64,000 nt of DNA from Clostridiaceae bacterium (GTDB lineage Bacteria; Bacillota; Clostridia; Peptostreptococcales; Natronincolaceae): contig JAHDLO010000031.1 in assembly GCA_018432235.1 (NCBI GenBank), forward strand, positions 17,479 through 81,478. Direction: 5' to 3'. Below are positions 1-8,569 of this stretch, in pieces (position 1 is the stretch's first letter; every line of letters starts with the position of its first letter). A program made the position numbers and the translations under genes. The notes beneath the pieces are model-generated. The model did not search any database. It saw only the letters and a list, made by a program, of their open reading frames with translations, and had not been told where the DNA came from.

Positions 1-2327
1 ACATCCATAGCATTTTTCATCAGCAGCTCAAGAGAGTCAACATTCTTGGTTTTCATCACATATTTAATCATCTTAGGTCCCATACCAACCATATTCATAT
101 TGGAAATGGGGAGCTTTTTAGGTCCCTTAGGCATCATTCCTCCAAACATTTTCTCCAACAGGCTTTTTTCTACGTAAGGGCTTTTGTCCTTACGCAAAAT
201 ATTTAAGCCCCAGAAGGTGAAGAAGAGGGTTACCTTTTTCCCCATGGCCTGTGAGCCGGATGCAATGATGAAGGCAGCTAAGGCCTTATCCAAATCCTGA
301 CTAAAAACCACAATTGTAGATTGATCCTTATGGTCTTTTATGGAATAGCCCTGAGGGGCTTCAGTTATTGCCGCGGCTTCAGCCTTTTGTATTAGGGCCT
401 TAAAGGCCTTTTTATCAAATGATGTTTCTATTAGTCTGTTGCCGGTTTTTCTGCACCATGCCTCTATGTCCTTGGTGAAGCCAGGGTCAGTGGCTGTTAT
501 CTCTAAAATATCACCCTTTTTCAGCTGCTCCATAGCCTTATAGACCTTAAGAATAGGACCGGGGCATTGAAGTCCGCAAGCATCGATTTTTATCGCTGCC
601 GTTGCGTCTACCACCTCGTTGCAGGAGATATTGGCAACGCCGGAGTCATCGACAGCTACACAGCAGTTTCCTGAGGGTTTCGTGCCATAGGCCATCTGAT
701 AGGTTCTTAGTCCGCCGTCTAAATTTTTAACCTTAAAGCCCTTTTGCATTAATAGTCTTGTGGCAATATAGCCTCGTAAGCCCACCTGACAATAGATATA
801 AATGGTTTTATCCCTTGGCAGCTCATTCAATTTAGAGCGTAATTCACCAAGTGGTATATTTACAGAGCCATCGATGGTTCCTAGCTCTGTTTCAATGGCC
901 TCCCGCACATCAAGAATATAGCTGTTATTTTCTATAAGAGCCTGCACCTCATGCCATTGGAAGCTGTCAACATAGCCCTTCATCATATTTGAAGCCACGA
1001 AGCCCAGCATATTTACAGGGTCCTTGGCAGAGGAGTAGGGTGGGGCATAGGTCAGCTCCAGCTCCTTCAGGTCCTCTACAGTTAAATTGCCTTTTATTGC
1101 GGTGGCGATAACGTCAATTCTTTTTTCAACGCCATCATATCCGATGGCTTGAGCCCCCAATATTTTTCCATTAGACCGATCAAAAATTATTTTTATGGAT
1201 ATTGGGAAAGCACCGGGATAATAAGAGGCGTGGGAGCCTGGATGAATGTGAATTGTCTCGTAGGACACACCCAATTTTTTAAGGGTTTTTTCATTATTTC
1301 CCGTTGATGCCACCGTCATATCAAATACTTTAGCAACCGCTGAGCCTATGGTGCCCTTATAAGACTCCTTATGACCAACAATATTATTGGCAACTATGCG
1401 GCCCTGCTTATTTGCAGGACCCGCCAGGGGTATTATTGTGGGATTATTGAGGATACCATCCTTCACCTGTATCACGTCCCCAATGGCGAATATATCGGCA
1501 TTGTTGGTTTGCAGATATTCGTTGACTACTATGCCATCACCTGCACCTAAATCCAATCCAGCAGCCTTAGCCAGCTGATTCTCCGGTTTGACACCAATGG
1601 CTAAAATGATCATATCGGTACTAAGCTCCGAAGCATCCTGCAGCACAAGCCTTGTTCCCTTAGACTTGATTTCCTTAATCCCATTACTTAAAATCAGGTT
1701 AACACCCTTTTCAGCAAGGTGCTGATGAAGAATGGCTGCCATTTCAAAATCAATCGGAGCCATAATCTGATCTGCCATCTCAACAAGGGTAACCTCAATC
1801 CCTCGGTCCTTTAGGTTTTCAACCATTTCAACACCAATAAAGCCTCCACCTACAACAACAGCCCTTTGGGGCTTCTTATCATCTACAAAGCTTTTTATAG
1901 CATCGGTATCAGGAATATTTCTAAGGGTAAATATATTATCAGCCTCTGCTATCCCGGGAATAGGTGGCTTTACGGGACTTGCCCCGGGGGATAAAACTAA
2001 ATAATCATAGCTTTCCTCATAGGCTTCATCAGTTGAAAGATTTCTAATAATCAGCTTCTTTTCATCCCTTTTTATTTCAACTGCCTCGTTAAATATACGA
2101 ATATCAAGATTAAATTTCTTTGACATGGCTTCAACCGTCTGAACCAGCAGAGCACTTCTTTCCTTGATGGCACCACCGATATAATAGGGCAGGCCACAAT
2201 TGGCAAAGGAAACATATTCACCCCGCTCTAGCAAAATAATCTCGCATTCCTCATCCAGACGTCTTAATCTTGCAGCAGCGGAAGCACCTCCTGCAACACC
2301 GCCTACGATAATTACCTTTCTTTTCAT
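1..2327 (-). CDS. CoA-disulfide/persulfide reductase flavoprotein fused to rhodanese, TusA and DsrE domains (partial)
   Basis: The ATG is at 2325-2327 behind AGGAGG; the frame stays open to the left edge, so the C-terminus lies outside the window. Domains in order: an FAD/NAD(P)-linked reductase with the Rossmann motif VIIVGGVAGGASAAARLRR at residues 5-23 and SFANCGLPYY, whose Cys44 matches the redox cysteine of CoA-disulfide reductases; a dimerisation domain; a rhodanese domain with Cys513 in IYCQVGLRGY; a TusA domain with CPGP at Cys588; then a DsrE-like domain running off the edge. Related proteins reduce CoA disulfides or persulfides with NAD(P)H and relay sulfane sulfur through the attached domains. 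I infer a role in sulfane-sulfur handling; substrate preference cannot be read here. The gene lies 88 bp downstream of an ArsR-family regulator on the same strand and is probably cotranscribed with it. Confidence 0.9.
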   Translation of the reverse strand, partial: MKRKVIIVGGVAGGASAAARLRRLDEECEIILLERGEYVSFANCGLPYYIGGAIKERSALLVQTVEAMSKKFNLDIRIFNEAVEIKRDEKKLIIRNLSTDEAYEESYDYLVLSPGASPVKPPIPGIAEADNIFTLRNIPDTDAIKSFVDDKKPQRAVVVGGGFIGVEMVENLKDRGIEVTLVEMADQIMAPIDFEMAAILHQHLAEKGVNLILSNGIKEIKSKGTRLVLQDASELSTDMIILAIGVKPENQLAKAAGLDLGAGDGIVVNEYLQTNNADIFAIGDVIQVKDGILNNPTIIPLAGPANKQGRIVANNIVGHKESYKGTIGSAVAKVFDMTVASTGNNEKTLKKLGVSYETIHIHPGSHASYYPGAFPISIKIIFDRSNGKILGAQAIGYDGVEKRIDVIATAIKGNLTVEDLKELELTYAPPYSSAKDPVNMLGFVASNMMKGYVDSFQWHEVQALIENNSYILDVREAIETELGTIDGSVNIPLGELRSKLNELPRDKTIYIYCQVGLRGYIATRLLMQKGFKVKNLDGGLRTYQMAYGTKPSGNCCVAVDDSGVANISCNEVVDATAAIKIDACGLQCPGPILKVYKAMEQLKKGDILEITATDPGFTKDIEAWCRKTGNRLIETSFDKKAFKALIQKAEAAAITEAPQGYSIKDHKDQSTIVVFSQDLDKALAAFIIASGSQAMGKKVTLFFTFWGLNILRKDKSPYVEKSLLEKMFGGMMPKGPKKLPISNMNMVGMGPKMIKYVMKTKNVDSLELLMKNAMD

Positions 2328-2356
2328 TTCGTATCCTCCTTTATATTTTAAAATCT

Positions 2357-2380
2357 ATATATTGCAATAATACGATATAT
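2357..2380. promoter_or_regulatory. Candidate ArsR-type operator (imperfect palindrome)
   Basis: A 24-bp A/T-rich imperfect dyad with ATATAT at both ends lies between the regulator gene and the flavoprotein gene. A related string, TTACGATATATGA, recurs near 2949-2961 in the gap upstream of the regulator. ArsR-family repressors bind such dyads, so this is a plausible binding site, but the assignment rests only on position and symmetry. Confidence 0.3.
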
Positions 2381-2415
2381 GATTTAAAAATTAACTCCAT
2401 ATATAATGGAGAAAA

Positions 2416-2712
2416 TTAATGTGAAGCATTTAGTAATGCTGTAATAAGTGCCTTTACTGTTGGATCAACGACGCTATAGGTAATCTCTAAACCTCTTCGG
2501 TCACCTTCAATAATACCGGCGGCCTTAAGCTTTGCTATATGCTGAGATATTGTGGATTGTGGTATATTTAGGCAATCCTGCATCTTCGTAACATTGCTGC
2601 CCTCAGTCTCTATAAGGCCCCGAACAATACATAATCTGATGGGATGGCCCAGAGCCTTGAAGATTTCTGAATATCTGTCATATACCTCCGGATTGCTGGA
2701 GTAGCTTTCCAT
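2416..2712 (-). CDS. ArsR-family winged-helix repressor, possible sulfur-species sensor
   Basis: 98 residues, typical ArsR/SmtB length. The fold is recognisable from LGHPIRLCIVRGL (residues 21-33), the recognition helix IPQSTISQHIAKLKAAGII (50-68) and the wing around residues 69-80. The standard metal motif CVCDLC is absent. Only two cysteines occur, Cys28 and Cys47, the second just before the recognition helix. Upstream of a persulfide-reductase/rhodanese fusion this suggests thiol-persulfide or metalloid sensing, as in SqrR/BigR-type ArsR proteins, although the cysteine positions do not clearly match those proteins. Start supported by GGAGG at about 2725. Likely autoregulatory and controlling the downstream flavoprotein gene. 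Confidence 0.88.
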   Translation of the reverse strand: MESYSSNPEVYDRYSEIFKALGHPIRLCIVRGLIETEGSNVTKMQDCLNIPQSTISQHIAKLKAAGIIEGDRRGLEITYSVVDPTVKALITALLNASH

Positions 2713-2974
2713 AATAAAAATCCTCCTATATATCTTATAAATTGCATATTGATAGAGCGCATATACATTTTAGTTTATACAAATAAGTTTATACAAGTTA
2801 AAAGTTTATCGCTCAGTGTCTAGGTCTAATAACATTTAAAATTCAATTCATTACCTCGTAAGGCACTAAGCAGGAAACCTTTGACTTTGTATAAATATAC
2901 GACTCTACTCATTTAAATTATGCAATTCCTTTATCTAATATCATAATATTACGATATATGAATGTTGATGTCAA

Positions 2975-3928
2975 TTATAAATTTCCGTCAAGGATGCTTT
3001 TTAAGCTATGTATATTGTCCTTCAGGCTACTGTCTACAGTAGAGGCCCTATCCACATGGTTAAGCAGCTTTTCATGCATTTTCAGCAATACATTGTCCGA
3101 CTGTCGTGTTTCATTATATAGCGCCTCGATATAATTCTTTTGAAGGCCGATAGTGCTGTTGACCTCCGTTATTTCAGATTGAACCTGACAGAAGCCCTCA
3201 AAGGTATTGTGTATTTTTTCCTTTACTATGCCACTGACCCTTAAGCCCTCCTTTATCATTTTCATATTACCGTCACTATGCTTTATAGAGGTTGTAATTT
3301 CAGATTGTATATTCTCGACGATGTCCTGTATGCTTTTAGTGCTGTTGGAGGTAAGCTCCGCCAGCTTACGAACCTCATCCGCCACTACAGCAAAGCCTCT
3401 GCCATGCTCCCCGGCCCTTGCAGCCTCTATGGCAGCATTCAAGGCCAACAAATTGGTCTGATTAGCTATAAGCTTGATAGTATTGATGATACTGTTTATC
3501 TCAGAGGAGGCCCTTTCTAGGCTGACCATTGTACGGGAGGAGGCCTCCACCTGAGACTGTATAGAGGACATCACTTCAATAAGCTGTCGTGTGGCATCAG
3601 TGCCCTCCTGGGCCTTGGTGGTGCTTTCCTTTGAAATACCGCTAAGCTCAACACCTCTGCTGCTTAAGGAATCAGACAGCGCGTTTGACTTTGCAATGAT
3701 CGTATTAATTCTTTCAACGCTACACTTCAAATCATTTGCCAGTCCAGCAATCTCGTTATGCTGCTGGTTTATTACATTGTGCTTTATTAGAATATCACTC
3801 ATGTCACTGTATATGCCCTCCACTGCTGCCAGCTCCCTTGAAGGCTGATCAGCCCGTGTCTCCGCTAAGGCGATAGAAGCGGTTTCTGCCCCGTTGTCTT
3901 TAGACCCTTTACCTTTGAAAAAAAGCAT
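2975..3928 (-). CDS. Soluble methyl-accepting chemotaxis-like protein
   Basis: 317 residues without a hydrophobic segment, so cytoplasmic. The highly conserved chemoreceptor tip is present: NQTNLLALNAAIEAARAGE followed by GRGFAVVADEVRKLAE (about residues 160-195), flanked by long alpha-helical coiled-coil arms. It lacks a periplasmic sensor, transmembrane segments and a HAMP domain; the N-terminal ~100 residues match no ligand-binding domain I recognise. Such short receptors usually couple to CheA/CheW and sense an intracellular cue. No che genes are in this window. SD AAAGGAG lies upstream of the ATG. Transcribed alone, divergent from the ABC exporter operon. Confidence 0.9.
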   Translation of the reverse strand: MLFFKGKGSKDNGAETASIALAETRADQPSRELAAVEGIYSDMSDILIKHNVINQQHNEIAGLANDLKCSVERINTIIAKSNALSDSLSSRGVELSGISKESTTKAQEGTDATRQLIEVMSSIQSQVEASSRTMVSLERASSEINSIINTIKLIANQTNLLALNAAIEAARAGEHGRGFAVVADEVRKLAELTSNSTKSIQDIVENIQSEITTSIKHSDGNMKMIKEGLRVSGIVKEKIHNTFEGFCQVQSEITEVNSTIGLQKNYIEALYNETRQSDNVLLKMHEKLLNHVDRASTVDSSLKDNIHSLKSILDGNL

Positions 3929-4068
3929 TGTATCACTCCTTTACCTGACACTTTTTAGTCATTAATTTATTAAAACTTAGCATGTATTTTAGTATAAAGA
4001 TGTGATTTGTATCACCTAATAGTGGGAAAATAGGATGAGCATTAGTAAAAAATAGCTTGAAATATGTA

Positions 4069-4097
4069 TTGCAATATACCGTAAACTAATTTATAAT
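4069..4097 (+). promoter_or_regulatory. Sigma-A type promoter of the ABC exporter operon
   Basis: TTGCAA (4069-4074) and TATAAT (4092-4097) are separated by 17 bp and lie about 45 bp ahead of the first ATG at 4140. The -35 region sits in the palindrome TATTGCAATA (4067-4076), which could be an operator for the winged-helix regulator encoded in the operon. Confidence 0.6.
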
Positions 4098-4139
4098 ATA
4101 ATTAAGTTTATGACATAAACCAAAGGAGATGTTGAAATT

Positions 4140-4811
4140 ATGGGAAATAACAAAGAGATAGACGAAATAGTGAGTGATCTCTTGTATATCAAAAATGCCA
4201 TTTCAAAAAACAGTAACATTTTTAAATTCATAAGCCTTAACGAAATTCTTCGAAGGGTTTATCTTATTGGAGCAATCATTATTATAGGATTTTCGGGGAT
4301 TTTTTATTATTTTATTGAAAGACACGGAGGCTACTCAGAGATACCTGCCAACAATAAGCTTCTGCTTTATGCCCTGATTTTTGCAGCTACAGTTATGGTA
4401 GCATTTTTAAAGATCACCAGCATAATGCAGGCGGCAAAAAAAATCAATCGGAATATCACCTTACTCAAGCTGTTTGAGGAAATCTATACCACACAATTTG
4501 TACTGGTGGTTCTACCTTACCTTTTGGTTAGCATCCTTCTGCCGGTGTTTCTAAAGCAAAATGGGCTTAACCATATGCTGGTGCCCTTTTTAGCCATATT
4601 TATAGGACTGATGTGCACCTCTCTGGTGACGGTGTTTTATTTAAGGGAATTGATCTTTTTAGGAGGATGGCTGATTATAATGGGGCTTCTCAGCCTTCTG
4701 GGGGTAATTGTTCTGCATCCGCTTTTACTGACAATGCTAATATTCGGATTGGGCTTTATATTGCTCTATATAGCCAGCTATTTTGCATCTGCCTCTGAAA
4801 AGGAGTGTTAG
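4140..4811 (+). CDS. Six-TM membrane protein of unknown function, first gene of ABC exporter operon
   Basis: 223 residues. An amphipathic N-terminal stretch of about 40 residues is followed by six likely membrane segments (roughly residues 40-60, 75-95, 120-140, 147-167, 173-191, 195-215). I recognise no family. It has a good SD (CAAAGGAGATG) and is followed two bases later by the winged-helix regulator gene, so it is translationally close to it. Some ABC exporter operons place a small membrane protein next to a regulator, which suggests a sensory or accessory role, but nothing in the sequence proves this. Confidence 0.75.
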   Translation: MGNNKEIDEIVSDLLYIKNAISKNSNIFKFISLNEILRRVYLIGAIIIIGFSGIFYYFIERHGGYSEIPANNKLLLYALIFAATVMVAFLKITSIMQAAKKINRNITLLKLFEEIYTTQFVLVVLPYLLVSILLPVFLKQNGLNHMLVPFLAIFIGLMCTSLVTVFYLRELIFLGGWLIIMGLLSLLGVIVLHPLLLTMLIFGLGFILLYIASYFASASEKEC

Positions 4812-4812
4812 T

Positions 4813-5139
4813 GTGGATAGAAGTAAACTAAACATATCATTTGACAAAATTATTCACGAGAGAGCAAGGCTTCTTATCCTGTCCTATTTAGCCAGCAATG
4901 CAGAAAAAAGAATACCCTTCAATGAGCTGAAGGAAAGCTTGGAATTAACTGCCGGAAACCTTTCTGTACAGCTAAAAAACCTGGAGGAGGCAGGGTATTT
5001 GAAAATTCATAAGAAGATAAAGGACAATAAGCCTGAAACAAGTGTTTCATTGACACCCGATGGACTAGCTGCCTTGATGGACTATCTGCAACAGATGGAG
5101 GGCTTAATCAACAAGGTTAAAACCACACGTGAAGACTAA
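4813..5139 (+). CDS. Winged-helix transcriptional regulator of the exporter operon
   Basis: I choose the GTG at 4813 (108 residues) because AAAGGAG lies 8 bases before it; the in-frame ATG 30 bases upstream is inside the previous gene and lacks an SD. The protein contains one compact wHTH: helix ARLLILSYLASN, then FNELKESLELTAGNLSVQLKNLEEAGYL as the HTH (about residues 33-60), and a wing ending in VSLTPDGLAAL. This resembles the small 'transcriptional regulator/HTH_34' proteins encoded beside ABC-2 exporters in Firmicutes. A C-terminal helix probably dimerises. It likely represses the operon; the palindrome at 4067-4076 is a candidate site. Confidence 0.85.
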   Translation: MDRSKLNISFDKIIHERARLLILSYLASNAEKRIPFNELKESLELTAGNLSVQLKNLEEAGYLKIHKKIKDNKPETSVSLTPDGLAALMDYLQQMEGLINKVKTTRED

Positions 5140-5158
5140 ATCAAATGGAGGTGTAGAT

Positions 5159-6013
5159 ATGATTCATGTTAAAAATCTTTTCCATGATTATAGCGGAAAG
5201 GGACAATATGCGGTAAACGATATCAGCTTTGACATTAATAAAGGTGAAATATTCGGATTTTTAGGCCCAAGTGGCGCAGGTAAAAGCACCGTTCAGAATA
5301 TAATGACGGGGCTTTTAAAGCTGCAAAAGGGAGAGGTTTCATACGACAGCAAATCAGTAAAGGACTTGGACAGCAGCTTTTACAACAATATAGGGGTTTC
5401 CTTCGAGCATCCCAACCTATACACCAAGCTAACTGGCTATGAGAATTTAAAATACTATACAGGGCTATTCAGTGTGCCTACCCTTGACCCTATGGTGCTT
5501 TTAGACAGAGTGGGCTTGAGGGACTCTGCTAAAAAGAAGGCAGGCGCATATTCTAAGGGCATGAAGCAAAGGCTGGTCTTTGCAAGGGCATTAATTAATA
5601 ATCCCAATATACTCTTTTTAGATGAACCAACCTCAGGATTGGACCCTTCCACTGCCAATGTTATAAAGGAAATCATAAGACAAAAGCAGCAGGAGGGCTG
5701 TACGATTTTTCTCACCACCCACAACATGTTTGCGGCAGATGAGCTTTGTAATAGAGTGGCATTTATAAATGACGGAAAAATCGTAGCCTGTGATTCACCA
5801 AGAAATTTAAAGCTGCAATTTGGAGAAAAATCAGTGAAGGTTGAATATAAAAGCGGCGAAGCAGTAAAAAAGGATATACTTTTCTTAGAAAAGGAAGAGG
5901 ATAGAGCCACGTTCAACCGGCTTGTCAACACAAAGGATATCCAAACAATACATTCACAGGAGGCAACCCTGGAACAAATCTTTATAAAGCTGACGGGAAG
6001 GGAGCTGGCATAA
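5159..6013 (+). CDS. ABC exporter ATP-binding protein
   Basis: The ATG at 5159 has GGAGGTG 5-12 bases upstream and gives 284 residues beginning MIHVKNLFHDY; an upstream GTG at 5129 is less likely. All nucleotide-binding motifs are present: Walker A GPSGAGKST, a signature in the form YSKGMKQR (rather than LSGG), Walker B ILFLDEPTSGLDP and switch histidine TTHNM. The C-terminal ~70 residues resemble the regulatory tail of CcmA/DrrA-type exporter ATPases. It pairs with two ABC-2 permeases that follow with overlapping starts, so the functional unit is one ATPase dimer with a heterodimeric membrane part. Comparable gene sets are often annotated as drug or fluoroquinolone exporters; the substrate here is unknown. 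Confidence 0.93.
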   Translation: MIHVKNLFHDYSGKGQYAVNDISFDINKGEIFGFLGPSGAGKSTVQNIMTGLLKLQKGEVSYDSKSVKDLDSSFYNNIGVSFEHPNLYTKLTGYENLKYYTGLFSVPTLDPMVLLDRVGLRDSAKKKAGAYSKGMKQRLVFARALINNPNILFLDEPTSGLDPSTANVIKEIIRQKQQEGCTIFLTTHNMFAADELCNRVAFINDGKIVACDSPRNLKLQFGEKSVKVEYKSGEAVKKDILFLEKEEDRATFNRLVNTKDIQTIHSQEATLEQIFIKLTGRELA

Positions 6014-7053
6014 TGACAAAGGGATGGTTTAATCTATTTCGCAAGGACCTTGTCATAGCTTTTAGAAACGCATTATTCTGGGTGCTGCTGGTGACGCTGG
6101 CTATTATGATTATTTTCATCAAATTCATAATTCCCGACAGCCAGGAGACAAACGAGCTAGGATATTTTTACGATAAAAGTGAAGCCGGAGTTATGGCAGA
6201 GATACTTCGACATAGCGGGCTGGAGGAAGCATATATTTTGAATAGCACCGACGAAATTGAAGCTGCTGTGGCGGATAGTCCTCAGAGTGTGGGGATTATC
6301 TTCGAGGGAAGTCTTGAAGAGCCTAGCTTTACTATAATACATCAGTCGGAGATAAGCAGCTATCAAAGAAAAATGATAGATGCTTCCTTGGAGGCGCTGA
6401 TGGCTCGGATAGGAGGGGTTAATAGACAAGGCAGCTATGAGGTGGCGTTTCTGCGTCCTCAAACAGCACCGATATCCGGCAAGCTGGCTGCTATTCCCCC
6501 ATTATTGGCTTTCGAGGTACTGATTTTAGGCTTCATGTTTATAGCAGTTTTTATGTTTCAGGAGAAGGAGGAGGGCAGCATACGGGCCTATAGAATCAGC
6601 CCCGGCAGTACAGCGACATATATTCTATCAAAAGCACTGGTATTTTTGGCTATAGGCCTAGTCTACGGTTTGGCACTGGTGATGTTGACCATAGGCATAA
6701 AGCTAAACTATGGGATGTTGATATTGATATTGACGCTGGGCTCAATACTATACAGCTTTCTGGGAGCAATTGTTGCGGTTTTCTTTAATAATATATCCGA
6801 ATGGTTTGTAGTTGGAACAGGTCTCCTGATGGTGAATATGGCCCCCGTCATATCTCATATGTATCCCTCCTTTTCGCCTAAATGGATCACCTATATACCT
6901 TCATATTCAATACTCTCTCTATTTAATGAGATCCTATTTCCAACAGGTAAGAATCTAATGCCATGGATAATTCCCCTAACATTGGGAACAGTAGCAGCCT
7001 ATATTGTATGCTATCTATTGGTTGATGGCAAACTGATGAAGGAGGGTCACTAA
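6013..7053 (+). CDS. ABC-2 type exporter permease, subunit 1
   Basis: 346 residues. The layout is one N-terminal membrane helix (about 18-40), an extracytoplasmic domain of about 120 residues, and five to six C-terminal helices (about 163-335), typical of the ABC-2 half with a large outer loop. The motif FQEKEEGSIRAYRISP after the second helix matches the conserved cytoplasmic loop of ABC-2 permeases. Its ATG overlaps the ATPase stop by one base, so the two are translationally coupled. Family relatives export drugs, lipids or peptides. Confidence 0.88.
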   Translation: MTKGWFNLFRKDLVIAFRNALFWVLLVTLAIMIIFIKFIIPDSQETNELGYFYDKSEAGVMAEILRHSGLEEAYILNSTDEIEAAVADSPQSVGIIFEGSLEEPSFTIIHQSEISSYQRKMIDASLEALMARIGGVNRQGSYEVAFLRPQTAPISGKLAAIPPLLAFEVLILGFMFIAVFMFQEKEEGSIRAYRISPGSTATYILSKALVFLAIGLVYGLALVMLTIGIKLNYGMLILILTLGSILYSFLGAIVAVFFNNISEWFVVGTGLLMVNMAPVISHMYPSFSPKWITYIPSYSILSLFNEILFPTGKNLMPWIIPLTLGTVAAYIVCYLLVDGKLMKEGH

Positions 7054-8048
7054 TGAACCGTATTTTAAATCTAATTAGGCAGGATATTGCCACCGCCCTT
7101 CGTGATAATCTAATTATATATATGCTGATAGCACCACTATTGATAGCCTTTGGCATGAAGCTGTTTATCCCTTCAGTAGAGCAGGCCGGTCTAAGCTTTG
7201 CAGTGGCCGATAGTGCCAGTCATCAATTGGTTGAACAGCTGCAGGCGTATGGAACCGTAGAGCTGATAAAGGAGTCGGAGCTTCAAGGCAGAGTAGAAAA
7301 AACCGACACCATAGCAGGTATTATAGAAAAGGATAATCGTATTACCATTATATTTGAAGGCAATGAGCCCCAACAGCTTATTGAGACGTATAAAGCGGTT
7401 ATAGAGGAAGTCACTTCAAAGCAGAGCTTTGCTGAGATAACCCATAGGAGCCTCGGTAAGGAGGGCTCAATATTGAATGAGCTATTGACCATAACCATGC
7501 TGATGATGGCTATGCTAATCGGAAGTATAGTTTCAGGCTTCAATATTGTTGCTGAAAGAGATACCAAGGCAATAAATGCAATAGCGGTATCGCCCCTGAC
7601 GGCCCTTCAATTCATAACGGCAAGGGGACTTTTGGCAAGTCTTGCGGCGACTGCCTGTGCAATTGGTACCAGCCTTATTATGGCAGGAACAGGAATTAAT
7701 TATCTTCAGCTGACGGTCATACTTTTGTTGTCATCCCTGTTAACAACACTGTTGGCATTGATAGTAGGCGCATCAGCCACAAATCAAATAGGGGCTATTG
7801 CCATGATAAAGCTGTTGACGCCAATATATCTGGGATTGCCAATATTGGCCTTCTTCCTACCGGATAGATTTAAATATTTATTCTATTGGCTGCCGAATTA
7901 TTGGCAATTCCAAGCACTAGGTAATATCTATTTTAGATTTCCCCTAAATGTTAGCTTATGGCATGCAACACTCATCACTCTTGGCTTGAGTGGTATATAT
8001 ATCCTTGCATTCAGCAAATTTGCAGGTAAAAAGCTTAATCTTCGTTAA
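7053..8048 (+). CDS. ABC-2 type exporter permease, subunit 2
   Basis: 331 residues, the partner of the preceding permease. It has the same architecture: first helix about residues 20-38, an external domain of ~110 residues, then helices from about 145 onward with the cytoplasmic motif AERDTKAINAIAVSPL. The start overlaps the previous stop by one base, and the SD GGAGG lies inside the previous gene. Two non-identical permeases suggest a heterodimer. It has the general form of proteins labelled fluoroquinolone export permease in Clostridia, but sequence alone does not fix the substrate. Confidence 0.87.
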   Translation: MNRILNLIRQDIATALRDNLIIYMLIAPLLIAFGMKLFIPSVEQAGLSFAVADSASHQLVEQLQAYGTVELIKESELQGRVEKTDTIAGIIEKDNRITIIFEGNEPQQLIETYKAVIEEVTSKQSFAEITHRSLGKEGSILNELLTITMLMMAMLIGSIVSGFNIVAERDTKAINAIAVSPLTALQFITARGLLASLAATACAIGTSLIMAGTGINYLQLTVILLLSSLLTTLLALIVGASATNQIGAIAMIKLLTPIYLGLPILAFFLPDRFKYLFYWLPNYWQFQALGNIYFRFPLNVSLWHATLITLGLSGIYILAFSKFAGKKLNLR

Positions 8049-8062
8049 AGGGAGGGTTGATT

Positions 8063-8185
8063 ATGGGCTTGAATTGGTATTGGTGGGTTTTAATCGGAGC
8101 AGTCGTATTGGTTGGCGGATATGTAAAGATAAAGCTTCTGAAGAAGCTAATGCAGAAAAAGAATGACGATATCGACAATGATTAG
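8063..8185 (+). CDS. 40-residue single-span membrane peptide at the end of the exporter operon
   Basis: The ATG at 8063 has AGGGAGG just upstream, 14 bp after the permease stop. The product is 40 residues: a tryptophan-rich start (MGLNWYWWVLIGAVVLVGGY) forming one hydrophobic span, then a strongly basic stretch (KIKLLKKLMQKK) and an acidic end. The good SD, tight spacing and clear membrane topology support a real gene. Small single-span proteins can stabilise or regulate transporters, so an accessory role is a reasonable guess. I know no named family for it. Confidence 0.6.
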   Translation: MGLNWYWWVLIGAVVLVGGYVKIKLLKKLMQKKNDDIDND

Positions 8186-8190
8186 AGAAG

Positions 8191-8474
8191 GAACAAGTCA
8201 GGGAACTCCTGGCTTGTGAACTTGTAAACAAACCCTAAGATTTTTAAACTACGTAAATCCGCTCCGAACAAAAAGAAGGAATGAGCTTAAAGCTAATCCT
8301 AAATTTCCAAAACTCACTTCGTTTCAAACAGTTGAAAATTCTTAACGGATTAGCTTACGCTCTTTTTATTTTAACTACGCTAATTATTTACTTAAGTTTA
8401 AAAATTTGGGTTTGTAGGTTGTACATGATTTAAGTCTATCTGAACAAGTCAGGGAACTCCTGGCTTGTTTTTTT
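8191..8474. repeat. 224-bp palindromic element flanked by duplicated terminator hairpins
   Basis: A 27-bp sequence carrying the hairpin CAAGTCAGG/CCTGGCTTG occurs identically at 8191-8217 and 8442-8468; only the second is followed by a T run, so the operon's functional terminator is 8443-8474. The 224 bp between (8218-8441) fold back on themselves: ACAAACCC...TTTTTAAACT (8228-8250) pairs with AAGTTTAAAAA...GGGTTTGT (8394-8415), and AGCTAATCC (about 8291-8299) pairs with GGATTAGCT (8347-8355). It contains no reading frame. It looks like a miniature inverted-repeat element inside a duplicated terminator. Confidence 0.65.
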
Positions 8475-8569
8475 GATGTTTACTGACATGGAATAAGCCA
8501 CAGCAATTAACATAAACTATGCTAGTAAGATAAAAGAACCCATAGGATGAGGAGATTGAAGGAGATATA

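Noticed and set aside
1387..1578. Plus-strand 63-residue frame inside the flavoprotein gene
   Set aside because: It is antisense to a strongly supported gene and lacks a ribosome binding site.
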